5,913 bases of DNA from an uncultured Lachnospiraceae bacterium (GTDB lineage: Bacteria; Bacillota; Clostridia; Lachnospirales; Lachnospiraceae): the NCBI GenBank assembly GCA_900313265.1, contig OMRN01000105.1, forward strand, positions 1-5,913. Direction: 5' to 3'. The number at the start of each line of letters is the position of its first letter. The first letter of the stretch is position 1. Made by a program: the position numbers and the translations under genes. This document shows positions 1 to 5,913 of this stretch, in pieces. Below the pieces are notes generated by a model, which was given only the letters and a program-made list of their open reading frames with translations, did not search any database and was not told where the DNA came from.

Positions 1-1
1 G

Positions 2-886
2 GAGCGTTTCTCGGAGGATGCGCTTCGTATGATGAGGGCGGTTCGTTTTTCGGCCGCACTCGGTTTTGAAATCGAGGAAAAAACGGCAGAAAGCATAAAG
101 GAACTTGCGCCGACACTGGTAAAAGTCAGCGCGGAGAGGATCCGCACGGAACTTGAAAAAACCGTTGTAAGCCCGAATCCCGACCGGATGAGGACCGCCT
201 ACGAACTCGGCATTACCGGAGTTGTTTTTCCGGAGTTTGACCGCATGATGGAGTGTGAGCAGAATAACCGCAATCACTGCTACTGTGTCGGGGAACATAC
301 CATTCATGCCATGGAGAATTCAGCGGAGGAGCGGATTTTAAGGCTGGCACTTTTATTCCACGATGTCGGAAAGCCGCTTTGCAAAACGACGGATGAGGAA
401 GGATCGGATCATTTTCACGGTCATCCGGAGGTTTCGGAAAAACTGGCTCATGAGATTATGAGAAGACTGAAATATGACAATGCGACGATTTCGAAAGTCT
501 GCCGGTTATGCCGCTGGCACGACCTTCGCATCGAGCCGAGGCCGAAATACTTAAGGCGTGCCATCAATCGTCTGGGAGAAGATCTTTTCCCGATTTTTTT
601 CGATGTGCAGCGTGCGGATGTGCTGGCGCAGAGCGATTTCAGGAGAACGGAAAAAATCGAATGGATTGAGAAAAACGAACAGGATTATGAGGAAATTTTA
701 CGAAAGAGAGAATGTCTCTCCCTTAAGGACCTTGCTGTTTCCGGAAGGGACTTAATCGATGCCGGAGTAAAACCCGGAAAGGATGTCGGGGAAATTTTAA
801 ACCGCATGCTGGAAGAGGTTTTGGATAATCCGGAGAAAAATGATAAAGAATATCTGATGAGCATGTATGTAACTCATGAAGAGTAA
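2..886 (+). CDS. cca: CCA tRNA nucleotidyltransferase (HD-domain type), 5'-truncated by window edge
   Basis: This enzyme adds or repairs the 3'-terminal CCA of tRNAs in the cytoplasm using CTP and ATP. The frame is open from base 2 and begins ERFSEDALRMMRAVRFSAALGF, the conserved 'EDALRxxRAxRF' segment just after the nucleotidyltransferase head of class II CCA enzymes. The ATG at 29 is therefore internal, not the start. About 150 N-terminal residues with the catalytic DxD are missing to the left. Counting from the codon at 29, an HD phosphohydrolase-type domain follows: GEHTIH (88-93), FHDVGKP (110-116), HFHGHPE (128-134), WHD (163-165) and RADVLAQSD (195-203). The C-terminal segment SGRDLIDAGVKPGKDVG (238-254) and the final EVLDNPEKNDKEYL are typical of the family tail. 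The HD domain sets it apart from the shorter Bacillus enzyme and resembles clostridial and proteobacterial forms; its activity here is not shown. The helicase gene follows 79 nt downstream on the same strand. A poly(A) polymerase paralogue is the alternative, but less likely. Confidence 0.93.
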   Translation, partial: ERFSEDALRMMRAVRFSAALGFEIEEKTAESIKELAPTLVKVSAERIRTELEKTVVSPNPDRMRTAYELGITGVVFPEFDRMMECEQNNRNHCYCVGEHTIHAMENSAEERILRLALLFHDVGKPLCKTTDEEGSDHFHGHPEVSEKLAHEIMRRLKYDNATISKVCRLCRWHDLRIEPRPKYLRRAINRLGEDLFPIFFDVQRADVLAQSDFRRTEKIEWIEKNEQDYEEILRKRECLSLKDLAVSGRDLIDAGVKPGKDVGEILNRMLEEVLDNPEKNDKEYLMSMYVTHEE

Positions 887-915
887 TTCCGTATGAAAGA
901 ACCGGAAGTACGGAA
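887..915 (+). other. Intergenic inverted repeat immediately after the cca stop
   Basis: TTCCGTA (887-893) is perfectly complementary to TACGGAA (909-915), giving a 7-bp stem with a 15-nt loop that begins at the first base after the TAA. No T-run follows (the next bases are GTGTAACAGG), so it is not a standard intrinsic terminator. It might stabilise or process the mRNA end, or be chance in a genome rich in CCGGA-type words. Confidence 0.3.
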
Positions 916-936
916 GTGTAACAGGAACGGAACCGG

Positions 937-942
937 TATAAA
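937..942 (+). promoter_or_regulatory. Weak sigma-A -10-like box upstream of the helicase gene
   Basis: TATAAA (937-942, reading on into TATAAAAT) differs from the TATAAT consensus at one position. The hexamer about 17 bp upstream, GTGTAA (916-921 region), matches TTGACA at only about three of six positions, and there is no extended TGn. A start near 949 would leave a leader of under 20 nt that still includes the Shine-Dalgarno. It may be a secondary promoter, or simply A/T-rich spacer in a transcript begun upstream of cca. Confidence 0.22.
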
Positions 943-954
943 ATAAGATCCGAC

Positions 955-958
955 GGAG
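955..958 (+). promoter_or_regulatory. Shine-Dalgarno for the nuclease-helicase gene
   Basis: GGAG (inside CGGAGAA) ends 7 nt before the ATG at 966. The spacing is good and supports this start for the 834-residue protein. The match to the N-terminal RecB-like fold, which needs residues from about position 40, agrees with it. Confidence 0.7.
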
Positions 959-965
959 AAAATCG

Positions 966-3470
966 ATGACGGAAATTACGGTATCCGTAAGGCATCTGGT
1001 GGAATTTCTGCTTCGGCACGGCGATATTGATTCCTATCGCACGAGAAGCCCGGAAGATGCCATGCAGGCCGGAAGCAAAATTCACAGAAAAATCCAGAAA
1101 CAGGCGGGCCCCGGATATGAAGCCGAGGTGCGCCTTGCTGTTGTTGTACCCTTCGGGGATTACAGCGTGCGTGTGGAGGGAAGAGCGGACGGTGTCATTA
1201 CCGATAAAGACGGCAACGTCACCATCGATGAAATTAAGGGAACCTACCGGAATCTTGATCTTTTAAAAGAGCCGGTGATTACGCATCTGGCACAGGCGAT
1301 GTGCTATGCGTATATGGTACTCACAGCCGAAAAGTTAAAAGAGATTACGGTACAGATGACGTACTGCAATTTAGAAACCGAAGCGATACGGCGGTTTAAA
1401 CAGATTCTCACTGCCGAAGAAATCACGGATTGGTTTACGAACCTTATGAAGGAATACGGCAAATGGGCCGAATTCCAGGTTCGCTGGGATGCTCAGATGA
1501 AAGAAAGCGTGGGCCGGATGTCTTTTCCGTTTGCGTATCGTAAGGGGCAGGAAGAACTGATTCATAAATGCCTTGAGACCTATGAGGCGGAGAAATTCCT
1601 GTTTTTGGAAGCACCCACCGGCTGCGGAAAAACCATTACCACCTTATATCCCGCCATTCAGGTTCTGGGAAAGGGAAAGGTCCGCCGGATTTTTTATCTG
1701 ACCGCAAAAACCATCGCCAGAACCGTGGCATCGGATACCTTAAATCTGCTTCGGGAGAATGCGCTTCGCATTAAAAGCATTGTCTTAACCGCAAAGGAAA
1801 AAATCTGTGTACTTCCGTCCGGTCCGGACTGCAATCCGACGGCCTGTCCCAGGGCAAAAGGTCATTATGACCGCGTCAATGAGGCGATTTTTGATCTGAT
1901 TACTTCGAAGGATGAGTGGAGCCGTGATGTTATCGAAGAATATGCGGCCAGATACTCGGTGTGCCCGTTTGAGTTTGCCTTGGATGTCAGTCTTTTTGCG
2001 GACGTGATTATCGGGGATTATAACTATGTTTACGATCCCCATGTATATTTGCGGAGGTTTTTTGCCGAAGCAAACATGGAGAATTATCTTTTCTTAACCG
2101 ATGAGGCGCACAACCTTGTCGACCGAGCGAGGGAGATGTATTCCGCATCGCTTCGAAGGGAAGACATGATGGCCCTGGCGGTTTTCATTGAGGAAGCCTG
2201 CGAAGGAAGAAAAAGAAGTCCCATTCCGGCAAAGCATGCCACCCGTATTGTGAATGCACTGAATGACTGTGCCGCCTCTTTTCTTCTGGTAAAAAGAAAA
2301 TGCGACGAGGGATTCTACGTATACGAGGAGGATGAACTGTTTTCCCCGCAGTTAAAAAGTCTTACCCGTTTTACTTCCGTTATGCAAAAATACCTGGAGG
2401 AAGATGAAACCAGAAGGGGCGGGGAGCTTCGGAAGGCCGTATTGAATTTTTATTTTGACGTGCTTCATTTCCAGGAGATGTGGGATTTAAAAGAGGATGA
2501 TTACAAACTTTTTGCCAGAACCGATGAGGAGGGAAGGCTTGAAGTGAAGCTTATGTGCTTAAATCCCCGGAGGGTGATGATGCTTTGCAACGAAAGAGCG
2601 AAGGGCGGCGCTTTTTTCTCCGCCACGCTTTTTCCGATGGAGTACTACCGGGAACTTTTAGGCGGCCGGAAGGAGGACCGGGAAAAGAATGCCGCATCCG
2701 TTTTTCCGCTTTCGAACAGACTGATTTTAGCCGCATCGGACGTGACAAGCCGGTATGAAGAAAGAACCGATGAGAATTACACGAGGATTGCGGGATATAT
2801 CGTACGCATGGTGAAGGCGAGAAAAGGAAATTACATGGTATTTTTCCCTTCGTTTGATTTTGCGGAGAAAGTATATGATATTCTGAATCGTAAATATGCG
2901 CCGGTCATTTTTGATATTGTCCTGCAGTCGGAAAACATGAGCGAGGAAGAGAGGGAAGCATTTCTTTCGAAATTCGGGGGGAAGAAAAAAGCGGCAGAGC
3001 AATCCGAACTGTATCTTCCGGGATTTGCCGGGCCGGAGGGGTCAAAAGGCGGAATCGAAAAAGGATTTCCGGTTGACAGATTCAAAAGATCTTTGGTAGG
3101 ATTTTGTGTGCTTGGCGGAATTTTTGCGGAAGGAATCGACTTAACCGGGGAAGACTTAATCGGTGTGGCGGTTGTCGGCGGCGGAATTCCCTATGTGACC
3201 AAAGAACGGGAATTTATCCGTGAGTATTTCGATGATAAATCGTCCCGCGGCTTTGAGTATGCCTATCAGATTCCCGGCATGAACAAGGTTCTTCAGTCGG
3301 CCGGAAGACTGATTCGTACCGAAGAGGACAAGGGCATTATTCTGTATCTGGAAAAGCGTTTTCTGAAAAGCGAATACGAGGGCATGTTCCCTGCGCATAT
3401 GAAAAAGGACGCGGTTGTGGATGAGAACAGTGTCGGCATGCAGATGGGACGGTTCTGGAAGCACGTTTAA
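966..3470 (+). CDS. PD-(D/E)XK nuclease-Rad3/XPD-family iron-sulfur DNA helicase fusion
   Basis: This 834-residue protein is predicted to be a cytoplasmic DNA-processing enzyme. Residues ~1-180 show the RecB/Cas4-like nuclease order: H40 (GSKIHRK), D75 (VEGRADG), E89-x-K91 (IDEIKGT) and Q110-xxx-Y114. From ~190 comes a DinG/XPD-type superfamily 2 helicase: Walker A EAPTGCGKT (215-223); four cysteines C281, C289, C294 and C333, placed as the 4Fe-4S ligands between motifs I and II; DEAH (379-382); an Arch-like region ~400-540; SATL (552-555); MVFFPSF (624-630); GGIFAEGIDL (717-726); and QSAGRLIR (777-784). All key residues are present, so both activities are plausible. XPD/DinG relatives unwind with 5'-3' polarity; that is family knowledge, not shown here. 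A lysine/glycine-rich insertion lies at ~671-708. Escherichia DinG lacks the nuclease domain, and Staphylococcus DinG carries a DnaQ-like exonuclease instead. The role is probably repair or R-loop/branched-DNA processing. There is no cas gene nearby, so no CRISPR role is claimed. Confidence 0.9.
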   Translation: MTEITVSVRHLVEFLLRHGDIDSYRTRSPEDAMQAGSKIHRKIQKQAGPGYEAEVRLAVVVPFGDYSVRVEGRADGVITDKDGNVTIDEIKGTYRNLDLLKEPVITHLAQAMCYAYMVLTAEKLKEITVQMTYCNLETEAIRRFKQILTAEEITDWFTNLMKEYGKWAEFQVRWDAQMKESVGRMSFPFAYRKGQEELIHKCLETYEAEKFLFLEAPTGCGKTITTLYPAIQVLGKGKVRRIFYLTAKTIARTVASDTLNLLRENALRIKSIVLTAKEKICVLPSGPDCNPTACPRAKGHYDRVNEAIFDLITSKDEWSRDVIEEYAARYSVCPFEFALDVSLFADVIIGDYNYVYDPHVYLRRFFAEANMENYLFLTDEAHNLVDRAREMYSASLRREDMMALAVFIEEACEGRKRSPIPAKHATRIVNALNDCAASFLLVKRKCDEGFYVYEEDELFSPQLKSLTRFTSVMQKYLEEDETRRGGELRKAVLNFYFDVLHFQEMWDLKEDDYKLFARTDEEGRLEVKLMCLNPRRVMMLCNERAKGGAFFSATLFPMEYYRELLGGRKEDREKNAASVFPLSNRLILAASDVTSRYEERTDENYTRIAGYIVRMVKARKGNYMVFFPSFDFAEKVYDILNRKYAPVIFDIVLQSENMSEEEREAFLSKFGGKKKAAEQSELYLPGFAGPEGSKGGIEKGFPVDRFKRSLVGFCVLGGIFAEGIDLTGEDLIGVAVVGGGIPYVTKEREFIREYFDDKSSRGFEYAYQIPGMNKVLQSAGRLIRTEEDKGIILYLEKRFLKSEYEGMFPAHMKKDAVVDENSVGMQMGRFWKHV

Positions 3471-3518
3471 ACCGAAAGACGGGAGAAATACAGGAAATAC
3501 TGTTTTAAAGTTTATCAG

Positions 3519-5732
3519 ATGGACAAATCATTTTTCAAAAAATCCATACCGGCACTGATTTATTATCCGGTTACCATACTGTTCTTCGAACTGTTTTTAA
3601 AAATCTTCGACCACGTGAATGCGCCGTGGACGTATTCGATTCTCCCTACCGTATTATTTTCACTCGGCACGGGATTTTTGCTTGCCTTTCTTTTTCTTTT
3701 CATTCGTCCGGTGATTCTTTCAAGGATTCTTTCCGGAATAACCGTAATTGCGCTATGGTTATTTTTCTGCATCGAATTTGACATCAATGCCTTTTATAAC
3801 ATGTATTACGGAATTCTTTATGCCTTTTCCATGACCGGTCAGGTGATGGGGGATTTTTCTTCGGTTGTCTATGCATCCGCATTAAAATATGCTCCCTATG
3901 AAATCGCGCTGGCAGTTCCGGTTGTCTTATACTTTGTTTTCATGAAGCGGATTATTCCTTCCAGGGCTGAGGCCGGGAAGCGCTTTCCGGGAGTGCTTTT
4001 TTTACTGATTCCCGCACTGGTTCTGTTGCTGTCTTCAGACCTTGTCTCGAGATTCGGACCGGACCGGGATTTTTATACCTGCGATTTTTCCGCGCAGGCT
4101 GCCGTTCCGTCCTTCGGCTTATTAAATACGTCGCGGCTTGAGATTACCTATGCTCTTTTCGGAATTCCGAAGAGGAAGGAAGAGAACAAAGAGTATGCGC
4201 TCTGGAAAGAGGAAGAAGCCGGACAGACAGAGGCAGAAGCGGACGGACCCAATGCAGAAGAAACGAACCCGGGAAAGCAGGGGGAAGGCGGTAAGACGGG
4301 AGAAATCAATTCCGGAAAGGCGGAAGGAGAAGGAAAGCAGGGGGAACCGGATTCGGGAAAACCCGGAGAAGGAGACAATAAGACGGAGGAAGAGCCGAAG
4401 GAGATTGTCTACGGTTATAATGCGGCTGTGGATTTTGCTTCTTTAATCGAAGAGGAAACGAATCCGACGATTAAAAGCATGCATGAATATTTCGGATCCT
4501 TAGAGCCGACAAAGAAAAATGAATATACCGGAATTTTTGAAGGGAAGAATTTAATCTTTATTACGGCGGAAGCGTTCTCTCCCTATGCGATTGACAAAGA
4601 ATATACGCCGACTTTGTGGAAACTGGCAAATAACGGGTTCGTATTCACGGATTACTATCAGCCGAACTGGTCGCTTTCAACGACCGGCGGGGAGTTTGCC
4701 AATATGACGGGGCTTTTGCCGCTTTGGATGAATTCATCCAATTCCTTTTTGGTATCGGCCGGTGACGATATGCCGTATGCACCGGGAAATATGTTTGCCC
4801 GTGCCGGGTATGTCTGCAGGGCGTTTCACAATAATTCCTACACCTACTATGAGAGGCATCGCACACATCCGAATCTGGGATATGATTATCAGGGAATCGG
4901 AAACGGTCTGGTTCTCCCGAGCAGTACCTGGCCGAATTCGGATTACGAAATGCTTCAGGTTACCATCGATGAAATGGTGAAGGATTATCATTTAAATCAC
5001 ATTCCGTTTCATGCCTATTACATGACGGTCAGCGGACACTGCCCGTACAGCTTCGGCGGAAACAATATGTCCGGGAAAAATAAAGAGTCGGCACTTGAGG
5101 CATTTCCCGATGCTTCCATGACGGTGCAGGGGTACATGGCCTGCAACAAGGAACTGGATCTGGGACTTGAATATACGCTGAAAAAACTCGATGAAGCGGG
5201 AATTTTGGAAGATACCGTTATCTGTTTAAGCGCGGATCATTATCCGTATTCCATGTCACAGGGCGGAACCGATTATTACAAAGAACTGTCCGGAATCGAC
5301 GATACCGTAAAGGATATCACGCGGTATAAGAATACACTGATTCTTTATTGTGCGTCGATGGAAGAGCCGGTTATTGTGGATACGCCGTGTTCCTCAATCG
5401 ATATTGTACCGACCCTGAACAATCTGTTCGGGCTTGAATATGATTCGAGGCTTTATTCGGGTCGGGATATCATGGCGGTGAATTATGAAGTGACAAAAGC
5501 CTCGGAGACCATGCCGCTCGTGATTCTGCCGGTTTCGGGAACGAGCGGATGCAGCTTTATTACCGCGGCCGGACGATATGATTATACGAAGAGGGAATTT
5601 ATCCCGAATAAGGGAGTTACGGTTTCGGATGATTATGTGTCCGAAGTGAATGCGATTATTGCCGATAAGTGGAAATATGCAAGGCAGATTATCGATCTGA
5701 ATTATTATCATTACGTATTTAAGGATGAGTAA
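3519..5732 (+). CDS. LtaS-like membrane sulfatase-fold phosphoglycerol transferase
   Basis: This 737-residue protein has the LtaS/MdoB architecture. About five membrane helices lie at ~10-30, 41-66, 68-87, 126-143 and 157-173. A hydrophilic linker (~219-296) follows, then an extracellular sulfatase/alkaline-phosphatase-fold domain (~341-640). LtaS enzymes move glycerol phosphate from phosphatidylglycerol onto a growing teichoic-acid chain outside the membrane. Aligning by eye with Staphylococcus aureus LtaS, the metal and catalytic residues are E351 (FITAEAF), T388 (STTGGEF, the nucleophile position), D573 and H574 (SADHYPY). Substrate-site candidates are H437 (FHNNS), R446 (YYERH) and H507 (VSGHCPY). 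The position I recall as Trp354 in LtaS is Tyr444 here. An AxA at 192-194, after the last helix, might be a signal-peptidase site, but this is weak. The ATG at 3519 has a poor Shine-Dalgarno (AAAG 8 nt upstream), yet no other ATG, GTG or TTG lies in frame back to the preceding stop. Another phosphoglycerol or phosphoethanolamine transferase of the same fold cannot be excluded. Confidence 0.87.
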   Translation: MDKSFFKKSIPALIYYPVTILFFELFLKIFDHVNAPWTYSILPTVLFSLGTGFLLAFLFLFIRPVILSRILSGITVIALWLFFCIEFDINAFYNMYYGILYAFSMTGQVMGDFSSVVYASALKYAPYEIALAVPVVLYFVFMKRIIPSRAEAGKRFPGVLFLLIPALVLLLSSDLVSRFGPDRDFYTCDFSAQAAVPSFGLLNTSRLEITYALFGIPKRKEENKEYALWKEEEAGQTEAEADGPNAEETNPGKQGEGGKTGEINSGKAEGEGKQGEPDSGKPGEGDNKTEEEPKEIVYGYNAAVDFASLIEEETNPTIKSMHEYFGSLEPTKKNEYTGIFEGKNLIFITAEAFSPYAIDKEYTPTLWKLANNGFVFTDYYQPNWSLSTTGGEFANMTGLLPLWMNSSNSFLVSAGDDMPYAPGNMFARAGYVCRAFHNNSYTYYERHRTHPNLGYDYQGIGNGLVLPSSTWPNSDYEMLQVTIDEMVKDYHLNHIPFHAYYMTVSGHCPYSFGGNNMSGKNKESALEAFPDASMTVQGYMACNKELDLGLEYTLKKLDEAGILEDTVICLSADHYPYSMSQGGTDYYKELSGIDDTVKDITRYKNTLILYCASMEEPVIVDTPCSSIDIVPTLNNLFGLEYDSRLYSGRDIMAVNYEVTKASETMPLVILPVSGTSGCSFITAAGRYDYTKREFIPNKGVTVSDDYVSEVNAIIADKWKYARQIIDLNYYHYVFKDE
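4266..4391 (+). repeat. Tandem 42-nt (14-residue) repeats in the LtaS-like linker
   Basis: Residues 250-291 divide into three 14-residue units, beginning NPGKQGEGGK, NSGKAEGEGK and DSGKPGEGDN. The shared pattern is [N/D][P/S]GK, then an acidic/glycine core, then mostly GK and GE. GKxGE pentads occur at 252, 258, 272 and 280. At DNA level, GGAAAGCAGGGGGAA is exact at 4272-4286 and 4332-4346, 60 nt apart and so in a shifted register. From residue 230 to 295 the only bulky hydrophobic residue is Ile263. This marks a disordered, charged spacer between membrane helices and catalytic domain, probably prone to length change. Confidence 0.75.
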
Positions 5733-5737
5733 AAACG

Positions 5738-5839
5738 AAAAACGGTGACAGGCGATAAAAACGGTGCCGATAAAATTGGTGCCAGGCACTTTTGTTTCCA
5801 AAGTGTCCGGCACCGTATTGTTGTTATCACCGTTTTATC
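5738..5839. repeat. Nested palindromic REP-like element between convergent genes
   Basis: The outer arms AAAACGGTGA (5739-5748) and TCACCGTTTT (5827-5836) are a perfect 10-bp inverted repeat. A second left copy, GATAAAAACGGTG (5754-5766), also pairs with CACCGTTTTATC (5828-5839) with one bulged A. AAAAACGGTG is directly repeated at 5738-5747 and 5757-5766. A third related unit starts at GGTGCC (5778) and leads into the inner hairpin (5778-5814). Half-sites of the form GTGCC-N-GGCAC resemble REP sequences mobilised by IS200-like RAYT transposases; that resemblance is from memory. No transposase gene is in the window, so any mobility would be in trans. A plain bidirectional terminator is the simpler reading, and both may be true. 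Confidence 0.6.
5778..5814. terminator. Inner hairpin, probable bidirectional transcription terminator
   Basis: GGTGCCAGGCACTTT (5778-5792) pairs with AAAGTGTCCGGCACC (5800-5814): a 15-position stem with one A-C mismatch and one G-U pair, and a 7-nt loop (5793-5799). It starts 45 nt after the stop of the LtaS-like gene. On the plus strand it is followed by GTATTGTTGTTATC, T-rich but broken. On the minus strand it is followed by AATTTTATC, and the outer arm there reads into TTTTTCGTTTTT (5742-5731). Lying between convergent genes, it could end both transcripts; the T-tracts look better for the minus strand. Confidence 0.6.
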
Positions 5840-5845
5840 AATTAC

Positions 5846-5913
5846 TTATCTTTCACATTTCCAGAATGCGGCACTGTAAGCGGGCATTAAGCTTCCGCCG
5901 CCGAAATCGTGAA
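5846..5913 (-). CDS. C-terminal end of an unidentified convergent gene (partial)
   Basis: Read on the minus strand, one frame stays open from the right edge to a TAA at 5848-5846. It encodes 21 complete codons plus a partial one, ending GGGSLMPAYSAAFWKCER. The other two minus frames also close within the segment, one at an early TAA and one at a TGA further on. The balanced composition with F, W, Y and a GGG turn looks like a real protein end, and a palindromic terminator-like block follows it directly. I do not recognise the family and assign no function. It is too short to be certain it is coding. Confidence 0.5.
   Translation of the reverse strand, partial: HDFGGGSLMPAYSAAFWKCER

Noticed and set aside
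29..31. ATG at 29 as the true start of the first gene
   Set aside because: The upstream in-frame residues ERFSEDALR belong to a conserved CCA-enzyme motif, so the gene continues beyond the left edge.
893..946. A 17-codon open frame (MKEPEVRKCNRNGTGIK) in the cca-helicase gap
   Set aside because: Very short, with only a poorly matched GAAGAG upstream and no recognisable leader-peptide pattern; it overlaps the inverted repeat and is expected by chance.
723..1085. 120-codon minus-strand frame spanning the cca-helicase junction
   Set aside because: Overlaps conserved coding sequence on both sides and has no ribosome binding site or domain; the composition looks like antisense noise.
966..1500. 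Possible Cas4-type CRISPR adaptation nuclease
   Set aside because: The RecB-like motifs are shared by many repair nucleases. The Cas4 cysteine cluster is absent, the domain is fused to a helicase, and no cas gene or CRISPR array is in the window.
3471..3518. Internal promoter for the LtaS-like gene
   Set aside because: No convincing -35/-10 pair in the 48-nt gap; TTTTAAAG alone is not enough.
4148..4378. Minus-strand Ser/Pro-rich 76-codon frame and plus-strand Arg-rich 102-codon frame over the linker
   Set aside because: Both simply reflect the purine-rich Glu/Gly/Lys linker read in other frames; no start signals or recognisable domains.
5394..5813. 139-codon minus-strand open frame under the end of the LtaS-like gene
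   Set aside because: Antisense to a clearly conserved sulfatase domain, runs through the palindrome, and has no family-like motifs; a shadow of the real gene's codon pattern.

Overview
The window looks like ordinary chromosome from a low-to-mid-GC Gram-positive bacterium of the Clostridia, most plausibly a Lachnospiraceae-type organism. Three things point there: a CCA-adding enzyme with an HD domain, a Rad3/XPD-type helicase carrying an N-terminal RecB-like nuclease domain, and a five-helix LtaS-type lipoteichoic-acid synthase homologue. The taxonomic call is inference from family memory; no search was run.

Layout, left to right. Bases 1-886 hold the 3' two-thirds of a plus-strand CCA tRNA nucleotidyltransferase gene, whose catalytic head lies outside the window. 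After a 79-nt gap with a short inverted repeat and a weak -10-like box comes a complete 834-codon nuclease-helicase gene (966-3470) with a good Shine-Dalgarno. After 48 nt comes a complete 737-codon membrane-anchored LtaS/sulfatase-fold gene (3519-5732). The three genes share a strand and have short gaps, so they could be co-transcribed. They serve different processes (tRNA 3'-end maturation, DNA repair or processing, envelope polymer synthesis), so this looks like a housekeeping cluster rather than one pathway.

Bases 5733-5845 contain no gene but a dense palindromic block: a 15-bp imperfect hairpin built from GTGCC-N-GGCAC half-sites, nested inside an outer A/T-flanked inverted repeat. It lies between the plus-strand gene and the last codons of a minus-strand gene (5846-5913, running off the right edge). 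It probably works as a bidirectional terminator between convergent genes, and it resembles REP-type elements linked to IS200-like (RAYT) transposases.

No tRNA, rRNA, CRISPR array, insertion sequence or phage gene was seen, and nothing amounts to an obvious new multi-gene system. The points most worth a second look are the REP-like palindrome, the nuclease-helicase fusion with an insertion between its helicase motifs, and a tandem 14-residue repeat in the extracellular linker of the LtaS-like protein.
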